Assembly (NCBI RefSeq): GCF_025685645.1
Contig: NZ_JAGSYF010000002.1
Span: forward strand, 124,001 to 188,000
Origin: Edaphobacter bradus
GTDB lineage: Bacteria > Acidobacteriota > Terriglobia > Terriglobales > Acidobacteriaceae
Direction: 5' to 3'
DNA: 64,000 nucleotides
Shown: in pieces, positions 37,921 to 45,322 of the stretch
Layout: each line of letters starts with the position of its first letter
Position numbering within the stretch: the first letter of the stretch is position 1
Position numbers and translations under genes: made by a program
The notes under the pieces: generated by a model
The model's database searches: none
What the model saw: only the letters and a program-made list of their open reading frames with translations
Told to the model about the DNA's origin: nothing

Positions 37921-39864
37921 ATGTGTGGAATCGTTGGCTATATCGGACCCAAGCCCGTCGTCCCCGTTATCGTTGAAGGCCTGCGCCGCCTCGAATACCG
38001 CGGCTACGACTCCGCCGGAATCGCCGTCGCCGGCAACTCGGCCGGTCTCGAACTTCGCCGCGCACCCGGCAAGCTCGTCAACCTCGAGGCCGTCATCGCC
38101 GCCAACCCCATCTCCGGCACCTTTGGCATCGGACACACCCGCTGGGCCACCCACGGCCGACCCACCGAGGAGAACGCCCATCCCCACCGCGACTGCACCG
38201 GCTCCCTCGTCGTCGTCCACAACGGCATCGTCGAAAACTACCTCGCCCTCAAGCACGAGCTCACCGCCAGGGGCCACATCTTCGTCACCGAAACCGACAC
38301 CGAGATCATCGCTCATTTAATCGAACAAGAACTCGCCGACGCCGCTAAAAACGGCAAGCAAAATAACGGTCGTCATTCTGAGCGCAGCGAAGAACCCCCG
38401 CATTTCGCGAATGACGCCACAAATATCCCCTTAGAAGAGGCCGTCCGCCGCACCGTCCACCGCCTCACCGGAGCCTTCGCCATCGGAGTCCTCTCCGCCC
38501 ACGAGCCAAACAAGCTCGTCGCCGCCCGCATGGGCCCTCCCGCCGTCATCGGCCTCGGCGACGGAGAATTCTTCCTCGCCTCCGACGTCCCCGGAATCCT
38601 CCACCACACCCGCAACATCCACTTCCTCGCCGACGGCGAGCTCGCCGTCCTCACGCCCCACGGCGTCACCCTCACCGACTTCGACGGCCACCCGCTCCAC
38701 CTAAAAATCCAGCGCATCCAGTGGGACCCCATCCAGGCCGAAAAGGCCGGCTACAAGCACTTCATGCTCAAAGAAATTAACGAGCAGCCCCGCGCCATCC
38801 GCGACACCACCCTCGGCCGCATCTCCCTCGACACCGGAAAAGTCTTCCTCGACAATCTCCAAATCACCGAGCAGGAGTTCAAGCAAGCCACCCAGATCTC
38901 CATCGCCGCCTGCGGAACCTCCTGGCACGCCGGACTCGCCGGAAAGTTCATGATCGAGCGATTGGCGCGCTTACCAGTAGATGTGGATTACGCTTCTGAA
39001 TACAGATATAGGGACCCCATCTCCGACCCCGCCGCCATCGGACTCCTCATCACCCAGTCCGGCGAGACCGCCGACACCATCGCCGCCCAGCGCGAGCTCA
39101 TCGCCAAAGGCTCCAAGACCCTCGCCATCTGCAACGTCGTCGGCTCCGCCGTCACCCGCGAGGCCCAGGGAACCATCACCACCAACGCCGGCCCCGAGAT
39201 CGGAGTCGCCTCCACCAAGGCCTTCACCGCCCAGCTCACCGCCCTCTTCGTCCTCGCCCTCCACCTCGCCCAGGTCCGAGGAACCATCACCGCCGACCAA
39301 TCCCTCCGCCTGGTCGACGAACTCTCCAAAGTCCCCTCCAAGGTCGAAGACGTTTTGCGGTCAGTCGACCTCCAGTGCCAGGAGCTCGCCAAGGTCTTCC
39401 ACACCGCCAACGACTTCCTCTTCCTCGGCCGAGGCATCCACTACCCCATCGCCCTCGAAGGAGCCCTCAAGCTCAAGGAGATCTCCTACATCCATGCCGA
39501 GGGCTACCCCGCCGGCGAGATGAAGCACGGCCCCAACGCCCTCATCGACGAGACCCTCCCCGTCGTCACCATCGCCACCAAAGACCCCAACGACCCCTCC
39601 AGCGTATTGAAATACGAGAAGACGCTTTCAAACATCCAGGAGGTCACCGCCCGCAGCGGCCGAGTCATCGCCATAGCCATCGAGGGAGACGAGGAGATCA
39701 AGCACCTCGTAGAACACACCATCCAAATCCCCCAGGCCCCCGAACTCCTCCTCCCCATCCTCGAAGTAGTCCCCCTCCAACTTCTCGCCTACCACATAGC
39801 CGTCCGCCGAGGCTGCGACGTAGACCAACCCAGAAATCTAGCGAAGAGCGTTACCGTGGAGTGA
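37921..39864 (+). CDS. glmS: Glutamine--fructose-6-phosphate aminotransferase (isomerising)
   Basis: It makes glucosamine-6-phosphate, the first step to UDP-GlcNAc for cell wall and the surface glycans encoded earlier in the window. The N-terminal glutaminase domain starts with Cys2 (MCGIVGYIG), with HTRWATHG and HNGIVENY. Two SIS domains follow ([17 protein letters not shown] [17 protein letters not shown]), and the C-terminus is [12 protein letters not shown]. It is 647 residues, about 35 longer than usual, because residues about 143-167 hold an in-frame repeat insertion (HSERSEE, residues 152-158). The insertion falls in a surface loop between the glutaminase strands, so activity is probably kept. 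No glmS riboswitch was recognised upstream. Confidence 0.93.
   Translation: MCGIVGYIGPKPVVPVIVEGLRRLEYRGYDSAGIAVAGNSAGLELRRAPGKLVNLEAVIAANPISGTFGIGHTRWATHGRPTEENAHPHRDCTGSLVVVHNGIVENYLALKHELTARGHIFVTETDTEIIAHLIEQELADAAKNGKQNNGRHSERSEEPPHFANDATNIPLEEAVRRTVHRLTGAFAIGVLSAHEPNKLVAARMGPPAVIGLGDGEFFLASDVPGILHHTRNIHFLADGELAVLTPHGVTLTDFDGHPLHLKIQRIQWDPIQAEKAGYKHFMLKEINEQPRAIRDTTLGRISLDTGKVFLDNLQITEQEFKQATQISIAACGTSWHAGLAGKFMIERLARLPVDVDYASEYRYRDPISDPAAIGLLITQSGETADTIAAQRELIAKGSKTLAICNVVGSAVTREAQGTITTNAGPEIGVASTKAFTAQLTALFVLALHLAQVRGTITADQSLRLVDELSKVPSKVEDVLRSVDLQCQELAKVFHTANDFLFLGRGIHYPIALEGALKLKEISYIHAEGYPAGEMKHGPNALIDETLPVVTIATKDPNDPSSVLKYEKTLSNIQEVTARSGRVIAIAIEGDEEIKHLVEHTIQIPQAPELLLPILEVVPLQLLAYHIAVRRGCDVDQPRNLAKSVTVE
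38371..38406 (+). repeat. GTCATTC (HSERSEE) repeat inside glmS
   Basis: This piece of glmS reads GTCATTCTGAGCGCAGCGAA and continues into the AACCCCCGCATTT tail typical of the intergenic GTCATTC repeat. It is translated as [11 protein letters not shown]. The flanking sequence GKQNNGR and ANDATN is also foreign to the GlmS family. Confidence 0.8.
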
Positions 39865-39919
39865 CCGCGAAAAGAACTTCTGTAAAAAGCGGGTTCATCA
39901 ACTACTATTGGGAAACTTG

Positions 39920-41569
39920 ATGAAGCGGACGACAGCAATTCCCGTCGAAACCATTGGCACTAGAATTGACTATTTAATTCCTAATGCTTCCAAGAAATCG
40001 TTGCCACGCTGGCCAGCCGATGTGTTCTGCATTTGTGCATCTTTGCTGCAGGCATCTGGCGCATATTCGCGCGTGGTCGACGACTATCCACCACACAAAG
40101 GTCGACAAAAGAAGGTGCAGCGTGCGGAAGAACTAAAGCGTCTAGGAAAATCTTGGCGTCGCTCTTCAACGACCAAAAGGAAGCTTCCGTCTCAGTTAGA
40201 GAATTGGTGGTCACTACTAATACAGCAAAAAAACCTCCCCCTAAACGAAATACCGAATCACCGTCCGTGCGTCCTAGGTTTGCTCAATCTTCTCGCTGCA
40301 GCAGATGAATCCTGCGTAGGGCTAGGGCTCTTCTTCCAGGAAACGAGGAACTCCGACGCGTTCGAGGATGAGGCGCAACGACATTTGTTTTTGACGGCCC
40401 AGATGAAAACGGGGGCTACGCTTTGTAAGGAAATTTCGCCGAGCAAGGGTCGGGTATTGCCCAAAATGCACACCCCTCAGAATGGGCTAACGGTCCGTTC
40501 TCTTTCTCATCATTTGGCCTATTCGTATTCACCGGATGTATGTCCAGAATGGCTCAGCGCAGCCCAAGACAACGAGCACCACAGCTTCAATCTGCTCGCG
40601 ATTCCCTGGCCCTTCAGCATCGAACCAACACAATTTCGCCCCACACGAACCCAAGGGGTATCGGATAGATTGGATCAACATGCATACGGGATGTTTACGT
40701 TTGACTCATCTCGGGGACCGAGCATTGAGTTCGTTAGAACGCTTATCGACGAAGCTAAAGCGACTGTTGGCACTGTCGATGGAATAATCTTCCCTGAACT
40801 TGCAATGTCGCATTCTGAATTCGAGCACCTCTCAAAAGAGTTTGTGAATGAAAATTGTTTCTTAATTTCAGGAGTCGGCCGTTCGGCTCCTTCATCAGAT
40901 CAATGTGGGGCCAATGAGGCCCTTCTCGAAGTTGGAATCGAGCTTCGAGAAGATATGCTTATGAGGACGACCTTCACACAGAAAAAACATCACCGCTGGA
41001 AGCTGGATAAATCGCAGATTTTGCAGTATGGTTTGGCCAGCAATTTGCATCCGGGAGCACAATGGTGGGAACACATTGAGGTTGGAGGACGGACCATCTC
41101 TTTTGTGACATTTCGGCCCTGGCTTACCATGTCCGTCCTGATCTGTGAAGATCTTGCGAGGCCGGATCCTGTAGGCGATGTTCTCCGTGCAGTTGGACCC
41201 AATTTAATTATTGCGCTTTTGTGCGACGCACCACAACTCATGAGCCGCTGGCCGGGTCGTTATGTGGGTGCGTTGGCAGATGATCCCGGTTCTTCAGTGC
41301 TAACATTGACCAGTCTCGGAGCAGCCACACTTTCAAAACCAATGACTGGCTCACTCAATAAAAACCGCAATGTGGCGCTGTGGAGAGATGCTAAAAATGG
41401 GGCCACCGAACTTGAACTCCCGGAAGCAGCGAGCGCATTGCTATTGAATCTAGCCGTCGAGTATCACGAAGAGTGGACAGCCGATGGAAGAGGGGACAAC
41501 CGCAACGCTGGCTATCCTGTGCTCTCAGGAGTACATCCAATTTTCCTTAAGGAAGGGAAGGAGCCCTGA
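39920..41569 (+). CDS. Nitrilase-superfamily (carbon-nitrogen hydrolase-like) protein with a novel N-terminal region
   Basis: This 549-residue protein has a C-terminal half (about residues 260-500) with the nitrilase Glu-Lys-Cys triad: GIIFPELAMS (Glu293), TQKKHHRWKL (Lys356) and VLICEDLARPD (Cys409). The following ALLCDAPQLMSRWPGRY and ADDPGSSVLTLTSLG resemble, from memory, the nitrilase domain fused to reverse transcriptases in DRT type 1 defence systems. The N-terminal 250 residues have no polymerase motif and no family I recognise. Codons are markedly more AT-rich than the neighbours, suggesting transfer. The ATG at 39920 is used; a TTG at 39908 is in frame. It overlaps the next gene by one base (TGATG). 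Confidence 0.75.
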   Translation: MKRTTAIPVETIGTRIDYLIPNASKKSLPRWPADVFCICASLLQASGAYSRVVDDYPPHKGRQKKVQRAEELKRLGKSWRRSSTTKRKLPSQLENWWSLLIQQKNLPLNEIPNHRPCVLGLLNLLAAADESCVGLGLFFQETRNSDAFEDEAQRHLFLTAQMKTGATLCKEISPSKGRVLPKMHTPQNGLTVRSLSHHLAYSYSPDVCPEWLSAAQDNEHHSFNLLAIPWPFSIEPTQFRPTRTQGVSDRLDQHAYGMFTFDSSRGPSIEFVRTLIDEAKATVGTVDGIIFPELAMSHSEFEHLSKEFVNENCFLISGVGRSAPSSDQCGANEALLEVGIELREDMLMRTTFTQKKHHRWKLDKSQILQYGLASNLHPGAQWWEHIEVGGRTISFVTFRPWLTMSVLICEDLARPDPVGDVLRAVGPNLIIALLCDAPQLMSRWPGRYVGALADDPGSSVLTLTSLGAATLSKPMTGSLNKNRNVALWRDAKNGATELELPEAASALLLNLAVEYHEEWTADGRGDNRNAGYPVLSGVHPIFLKEGKEP

Positions 41570-41838
41570 TGACTAGTGTTTCGTCAAAAGAAGCCGCTAT
41601 TTTGATGTATTTGGCGCGGCATTCAAATCACGTCAGCCCGGCAGAGTGGACAACTCTCGTCAAGAATTTGGGCGACTCCGCTCAGGAACTTGCACATCGT
41701 CTATCTGAGGCAAAACCACGAACTAACGATAAGCACGGAGCCATCGTAAAAACTACATCTCAGAAGCCCTCAACAAAAAAGGTCCGTAGAAAGCGATTTG
41801 GGCGCCGGCCAAAACAATTGGTCTTGAGCAAATCGTAA
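41569..41838 (+). CDS. Small basic protein coupled to the nitrilase-like gene
   Basis: This 89-residue protein begins where the nitrilase-like gene ends, overlapping it by one base (TGATG), so the two are translationally coupled. The first 50 residues are probably helical (SSKEAAILMYLARHSNHVSP, LVKNLGDSAQELAHRLSEA), resembling a small winged-helix or helical adaptor. The last 25 are strongly basic (KKVRRKRFGRRPKQL), suggesting nucleic acid binding. No known family is recognised. A role as partner, regulator or antitoxin-like component is inference only. Confidence 0.65.
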   Translation: MTSVSSKEAAILMYLARHSNHVSPAEWTTLVKNLGDSAQELAHRLSEAKPRTNDKHGAIVKTTSQKPSTKKVRRKRFGRRPKQLVLSKS

Positions 41839-41847
41839 GTGCAGGGC

Positions 41848-42030
41848 CGGGTGGCCCATCTTCGGCGCGAAGGGCGGGAGGCCCTACATGGAAGTTGAAT
41901 CATGGACGGGTGACCACACATCAAAACCCACCCATAAAATCGGGTGGACGGGTGTGGGACGGGTGGGACGGGTGGCCCACACATAAAAACCAGCCCATAC
42001 TTCGGGTGGGCGGGTGGCCCACCCGATTCC
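41848..42030. repeat. REP-like repeat cluster, copies downstream of the nitrilase operon
   Basis: This segment contains several imperfect GGGTGGCCCACAC / CGGGTGGGACGGGTGG units and truncated arms, probably two or three fused copies. It occupies almost the whole gap to the next small gene. Confidence 0.7.
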
Positions 42031-42119
42031 TTGAAATAAATCCTCGACAAAAGAACATCGCGTTCGTACTCTTGGTCCTGGAATCCATAAATCCAAGTCA
42101 AACAGGGGAGTTTCTATCC

Positions 42120-42329
42120 GTGGACAACGTCACGATCATCAGAGTTGTAGCCGGACTGCTTTTCATCTGTGTATTTATTCCCATCCTGATATTGCCGTAT
42201 TGGAAGATTTTCTCTAAAGCCGGATTCTCAGGATGGCTAGGGCTGTTGATGGTCTTCCCTTTAGTCAATTTAATTGTTCTGTATGTCGTTGCTTTTTCCG
42301 ATTGGAAAACGCTCCAAAGATCAAACTAG
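42120..42329 (+). CDS. Small two-helix membrane protein
   Basis: This 69-residue protein starts at GTG (42120) with AGGGGAG nine bases upstream. It has two hydrophobic helices (VVAGLLFICVFIPILIL and WLGLLMVFPLVNLIVLYVV) joined by YWKIFSKAGFSGW, a pattern common in small envelope proteins of soil bacteria. The upstream in-frame extension to 41895 runs through the REP-like repeat and is not coding. It lies between two repeat copies. Function unknown. Confidence 0.65.
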   Translation: MDNVTIIRVVAGLLFICVFIPILILPYWKIFSKAGFSGWLGLLMVFPLVNLIVLYVVAFSDWKTLQRSN

Positions 42330-42460
42330 GACGGGTGGGCGGTGGCCCACCCATAAACTTCCCCATTCGGGTGCCCCATTCATGCGCAGCTTCATCGCCC
42401 ATGGCTGGGTCCGAGATGCCTGAAGTTACGATGACCTAATGGGCGAGTGCCCCACCCTTC
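42329..42460. repeat. REP-like palindromic repeat copy
   Basis: The unit shows GGTGGCCCACCCATAAA, then CGGGTGCCCCATTCATGCGC and a degenerate arm, then the TGCCTGAAGTTACGATGACC tail that elsewhere runs into a RAYT remnant. Here the RAYT ATG is replaced by GGGCGAGTGCCCCACCC. Confidence 0.7.
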
Positions 42461-42503
42461 CTACGCTAAAAAAGAGTCGCAAGCCTGATCTCTCTATGAG
42501 AGG

Positions 42504-43376
42504 ATGTCGGTCACTATGTCCCTCTGCCGATTTTGCAACGCGAAAGTTGGACTTTTCCGAAACGAACACGTCGAGTGCGCGGAAAAAGCGCGAACAGGCC
42601 AGACTTTACTACGTGAACTAGTGGAAAAAGCTGTTCTAGAGGGTGGGAATGCTGCCGATGTGATCCCTCGAATGACGGGATTAACTGAACAGTATCGAAT
42701 TCCCGCCCTCGATGCCAAAGAAACCGCAATTTCCGCCTTGGATAGGGCGACTTCAGAAAAGGCTAGGAAGGTCGCCTTGAGCCCTCAGGAATTTGAGAAT
42801 ATCTATGAGCTGCTTTGTCACTACAAATATGAGTTTGCCGATCCAGCCAATGTCGCGAATAAACGCTTTGGCTTCTCGTACGCTGGAATGAGCAACATTT
42901 TATGGCATGTAAAACAATACTCCCCGCTTCCTTATGACGGTTTAGGGCGAACTCAATTCAATTTGGAATATAACGAAAACCCTATCTTCTGCTTCGGCTC
43001 AACTACCCTGGCCGAGGAGCGTACGATTTCTAGCCATAACTACGCTGGGATTAGCGTTCCGCTGGGTGACGGGATCAGGTTTAATACCGGTTCATACGGG
43101 AACAGAGCTGTTACAGGCCTGCAGCCACTTGACGAGGGTGACTTTCTCGTTACTGACAGATCCATCTACTTCGGCGGCAAGCATAAAACCCTTCACATCC
43201 CATATCGAAGCATTCTTCGAACCCAACCTTACACAGATGGCATAGGTGTATCTCAAAATAACGGCCCGGAAAAAGTATTCGTTCAAGCACTACATGGTGC
43301 GGAGTCCGGCTGGTTCGTAAACGAATTGATTTTGACGCTCATGGAGCAATATAAGGAACGAGTAGCCCACCCATAA
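42504..43376 (+). CDS. Zinc-finger and PH-like domain protein of unknown function
   Basis: This 290-residue cytoplasmic protein starts with a Cys-rich motif (CRFCNAKVGLFRNEHVEC), an N-terminal zinc-binding knuckle with Cys-x2-Cys and His-x2-Cys-like spacing. The middle is helical (ALDRATSEKARKVALS). The C-terminal part (about 150-285) has DEGDFLVTDRSIYFGGKHKT followed by LHIPYRSIL, a pattern of small PH-like/GRAM-type domains found in prokaryotic stress or defence proteins. Codons are AT-rich as in the nitrilase gene, and it lies between two REP-like repeats. Function unknown; a link to the nitrilase operon is possible but unproven. Confidence 0.7.
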   Translation: MSVTMSLCRFCNAKVGLFRNEHVECAEKARTGQTLLRELVEKAVLEGGNAADVIPRMTGLTEQYRIPALDAKETAISALDRATSEKARKVALSPQEFENIYELLCHYKYEFADPANVANKRFGFSYAGMSNILWHVKQYSPLPYDGLGRTQFNLEYNENPIFCFGSTTLAEERTISSHNYAGISVPLGDGIRFNTGSYGNRAVTGLQPLDEGDFLVTDRSIYFGGKHKTLHIPYRSILRTQPYTDGIGVSQNNGPEKVFVQALHGAESGWFVNELILTLMEQYKERVAHP

Positions 43377-43400
43377 CCTGACTAAATCTGTGTGTTGAAG

Positions 43401-43524
43401 GATGGGTGGGCGGGTGGGACGGGTGGCCCACACATCCAACCAACCCATAAATCGGGTGCCCCATTCATGCGCGACTTCATCGCGCATGGGTGGGGTCCGG
43501 GATGCCTGGCGTTACGATGACTTA
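43401..43524. repeat. REP-like palindromic repeat copy leading into a RAYT remnant
   Basis: This is a full unit: GGGTGGCCCACACAT, CGGGTGCCCCATTCATGCGC and the stem CATGCGCGA/TCGCGCATG with a 5-base loop, then the TTACGATGACTTA tail. The tail abuts the ATG of a RAYT remnant at 43525. Confidence 0.78.
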
Positions 43525-43605
43525 ATGCCGAGCCGTCACAAACGTTATCAAACCGAAGGCCACGACCACTTCATCACCTTCAAGCGACCGCATAGCCAAA
43601 CCTAA
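43525..43605 (+). pseudogene. RAYT (REP-associated tyrosine transposase) remnant, N-terminal only
   Basis: The first 18 codons (MPSRHKRYQTEGHDHFITF) match the conserved N-terminus of RAYT/TnpA_REP transposases. The frame then leaves the family and stops after 26 codons. The HUH histidines and catalytic tyrosine are absent. It follows a REP-like repeat directly, as RAYT genes do, and the cupin gene starts 20 bases further on. Confidence 0.75.
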
Positions 43606-43625
43606 TGTCCATGGAGAGGTCCGAT

Positions 43626-44075
43626 ATGATTTCCAAATACCGCATCCTTGCAATAGCCGTCATCCTCTGCGGAGCATCTTTGGCGGTCATCCTCGCTCAA
43701 AACGTTGCCAGCGGCCACCGCGATCTCCTCTTACAGACGACACAATCCTGGAACGGCAAACCTTACACACACTATCCAACCGGGCAGCCGCAACTCACAA
43801 TGATCAAGCTGACCATCGCTCCACATACCGCTCTGCCATGGCACACCCATCCGTTTCCAAATGTCGTCTATGTGCTATCCGGCACTCTCACTCTGCACGA
43901 CAGGGACAGCGGTAAAACTCTGGTCCTTCATCAGGGGCAAGCCCTAGGCGAGACCGTTGACGATGTACATCGGGGAGAGTCAGGTGACGAACCTACGGTA
44001 CTGCTCATCACCTATGCCGGCACTCCAGGTGTTCCCACCTCAATTCCCGCGAAGGGAGAGAAAGAGGAATATTGA
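43626..44075 (+). CDS. Cupin-domain protein with N-terminal membrane anchor
   Basis: This 149-residue protein has an N-terminal hydrophobic segment (ILAIAVILCGASLAVILA), so it is exported or anchored. The cupin domain has TALPWHTHPFPNVVYVLSG (metal-ligand histidines of motif 1) and ALGETVDDVHRGESG (motif 2). GGAGAGG precedes the ATG at 43626; an earlier ATG at 43605 is in frame. Small cupins bind metal and various small molecules, so function is not set. It sits between a RAYT remnant and a REP-like repeat, in the accessory island. Confidence 0.78.
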   Translation: MISKYRILAIAVILCGASLAVILAQNVASGHRDLLLQTTQSWNGKPYTHYPTGQPQLTMIKLTIAPHTALPWHTHPFPNVVYVLSGTLTLHDRDSGKTLVLHQGQALGETVDDVHRGESGDEPTVLLITYAGTPGVPTSIPAKGEKEEY

Positions 44076-44092
44076 ATTAGGAGTGGCGATCC

Positions 44093-44190
44093 GGACGGGT
44101 GGCCCACCCATAAATTTCCCAATGTGGGTACCCCATTCATGCGGTTTTATCGCATGAGTGGGTCATTCGCGCGAATGCGCGAACCGCTGC
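44093..44190. repeat. REP-like palindromic repeat copy
   Basis: It has the GACGGGTGGCCCACCCAT lead, CATGCG/CGCATG arms and the perfect palindrome CATTCGCGCGAATG near the end. It separates the cupin gene from the small secreted protein gene. Confidence 0.72.
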
Positions 44191-44264
44191 GATTCCGTCC
44201 CTATCAAAACTGCTAGTCCCGCCCGCCTTTCTCTCCGCCTACAATCCTCTCTCGAGGTGAATCC

Positions 44265-44609
44265 ATGCGCAGAACAGCCACAACCGCGATCCTCGCCCTG
44301 GCAGCCATCGCCGCCACGCTCTCCGCGTCCGCCGATAAGCTCAAAGGCCCCGCCACGCTCAAGGACCTCCAACCCTTCGGAACCACGGACAAACAGCACA
44401 AGCATCAGGCCTACGACCTCTCCTTCGACGCCGAAGGCCACAGCTACACCTGCCGCACCAATTCAAAAAAATCCACCGACGCCACCGAGTTCGTCGTCGG
44501 CAGCCAGATCAACTACGAGATCGACAAGAACAAGGCAAAGATCAAAACCCGGCAAAACAAAAAGCTCGAGTGCAAGATCGTCCGCGTAGAAAAGAGCCCA
44601 GCCCCATAA
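44265..44609 (+). CDS. Small secreted protein of unknown function
   Basis: This 114-residue protein has a signal peptide (TATTAILALAAIAATLSASA). The mature part is lysine-rich (KSTDATEF, NKAKIKTRQNKKLECKIVRVEK) and has two cysteines (YTCRTN and LECKIV) that may form one disulfide. It resembles small periplasmic beta-sandwich proteins of unknown role that are common in Acidobacteria. GAGGTGAATCC precedes the ATG. It is flanked by REP-like repeats on both sides. Confidence 0.7.
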   Translation: MRRTATTAILALAAIAATLSASADKLKGPATLKDLQPFGTTDKQHKHQAYDLSFDAEGHSYTCRTNSKKSTDATEFVVGSQINYEIDKNKAKIKTRQNKKLECKIVRVEKSPAP

Positions 44610-44620
44610 CCCCAGCCCGC

Positions 44621-44730
44621 GGGTGGCCCACACATAAGAACCAGCCCATACATCGGGTGCCCCATTCATGCGGTCTCATCGCACGAGTGGGTCATTCGCG
44701 CGAATGCGCGAACCCGGACAAGCTAAAATC
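44621..44730. repeat. REP-like palindromic repeat copy leading into a RAYT remnant
   Basis: This is a full unit ending in CATTCGCGCGAATG and GCGCGAACCCGGACAAGC. The end of the unit, including AGCTAAAATCCC, recurs at 50720-50750, and here it stops just before the ATG of a RAYT remnant. Confidence 0.75.
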
Positions 44731-44735
44731 CCTCG

Positions 44736-44905
44736 ATGCCCACAGGCCTAATGCGATACCAGAAAACGGGCAACCTCCACTTCATCACCTTCAGTTGTTA
44801 CCGACGTCTTCCCCATCTTGAAGACCCCGAACCTAAGAACATCCTCGAACGAGTCATCGAGAGGGCCCGCCGCTCCCACAACCTCGCCATCTTCACATGG
44901 TGTCA
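44736..44905 (+). pseudogene. RAYT remnant, N-terminal part
   Basis: The reading frame starts MPTGLMRYQKTGNLHFITFS and continues CYRRLPHLEDPEPKNILERV, matching the N-terminal third of RAYT transposases. Similarity fades after about codon 50 (TWCQVP), and the catalytic domain is missing, although the open frame runs on to 45176. It is decayed and differs from the other two remnants, so it comes from a separate RAYT lineage. Confidence 0.72.
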
Positions 44906-45017
44906 AGTCCCCAAACTCGCAAAAACGCCCCTAACCAACACAAAACAAACAACAAATAAACTCGCCCGAAGTGGCATGCCAGTTCGTGCCACTCGCTATA
45001 ATAGAAACAGAAGAGAA

Positions 45018-45052
45018 AAGAGCCCCGGACCAACCCGGGGCTTTTACTTTTT
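45018..45052 (+). terminator. GC-rich hairpin with T tract
   Basis: An 8-bp stem pairs 45021-45028 with 45035-45042, followed by TTTTACTTTTT. It lies downstream of the RAYT remnant and about 110 bases before the second copy of the GACCTAAAGT repeat. Confidence 0.7.
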
Positions 45053-45161
45053 GATCAACTTGCAACCTATAACCGCAACGAACAACTGTCTTTTGAAGAC
45101 ATTGCGCCAACTCCATGCCAAATTCCTTGGATTTCCTGGGTTTGGCACGCCAATTGTGCAC

Positions 45162-45222
45162 GAAGTCCAAACCTAAAGTCTCTGTTTGGAAGATTTTGCA
45201 CAAAAAACCGGGGGAGGGGGGA
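45162..45222. repeat. GACCTAAAGT/GGGGGAGGGG interspersed repeat, copy 2
   Basis: About 60 bases match 21427-21486, with the same GAAGTCCAAACCTAAAGT start, TTTGGAAGATTTTGCACA core and GGGGGAGGGGGG tail. It precedes the AI-2E-family permease gene by about 100 bases. Confidence 0.7.
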
Positions 45223-45322
45223 GCGACGCGTCAGTACTCTTGCTGAACTGATTCGCAAGAGTAATATTGGGCCACAGTAAATACCCGGGATCCAGTCCAA
45301 TCCGCTCCAAAAGGACATATCC

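Noticed and set aside
39920..41569. Reverse transcriptase domain in the nitrilase-like protein
   Set aside because: The likeness to DRT type 1 covers only the nitrilase half; no polymerase (Y/F)xDD motif or RT core was found in the N-terminal half.
42439..42621. 60-codon frame overlapping the start of the zinc-finger gene
   Set aside because: It covers repeat DNA and is in another frame of the supported gene.
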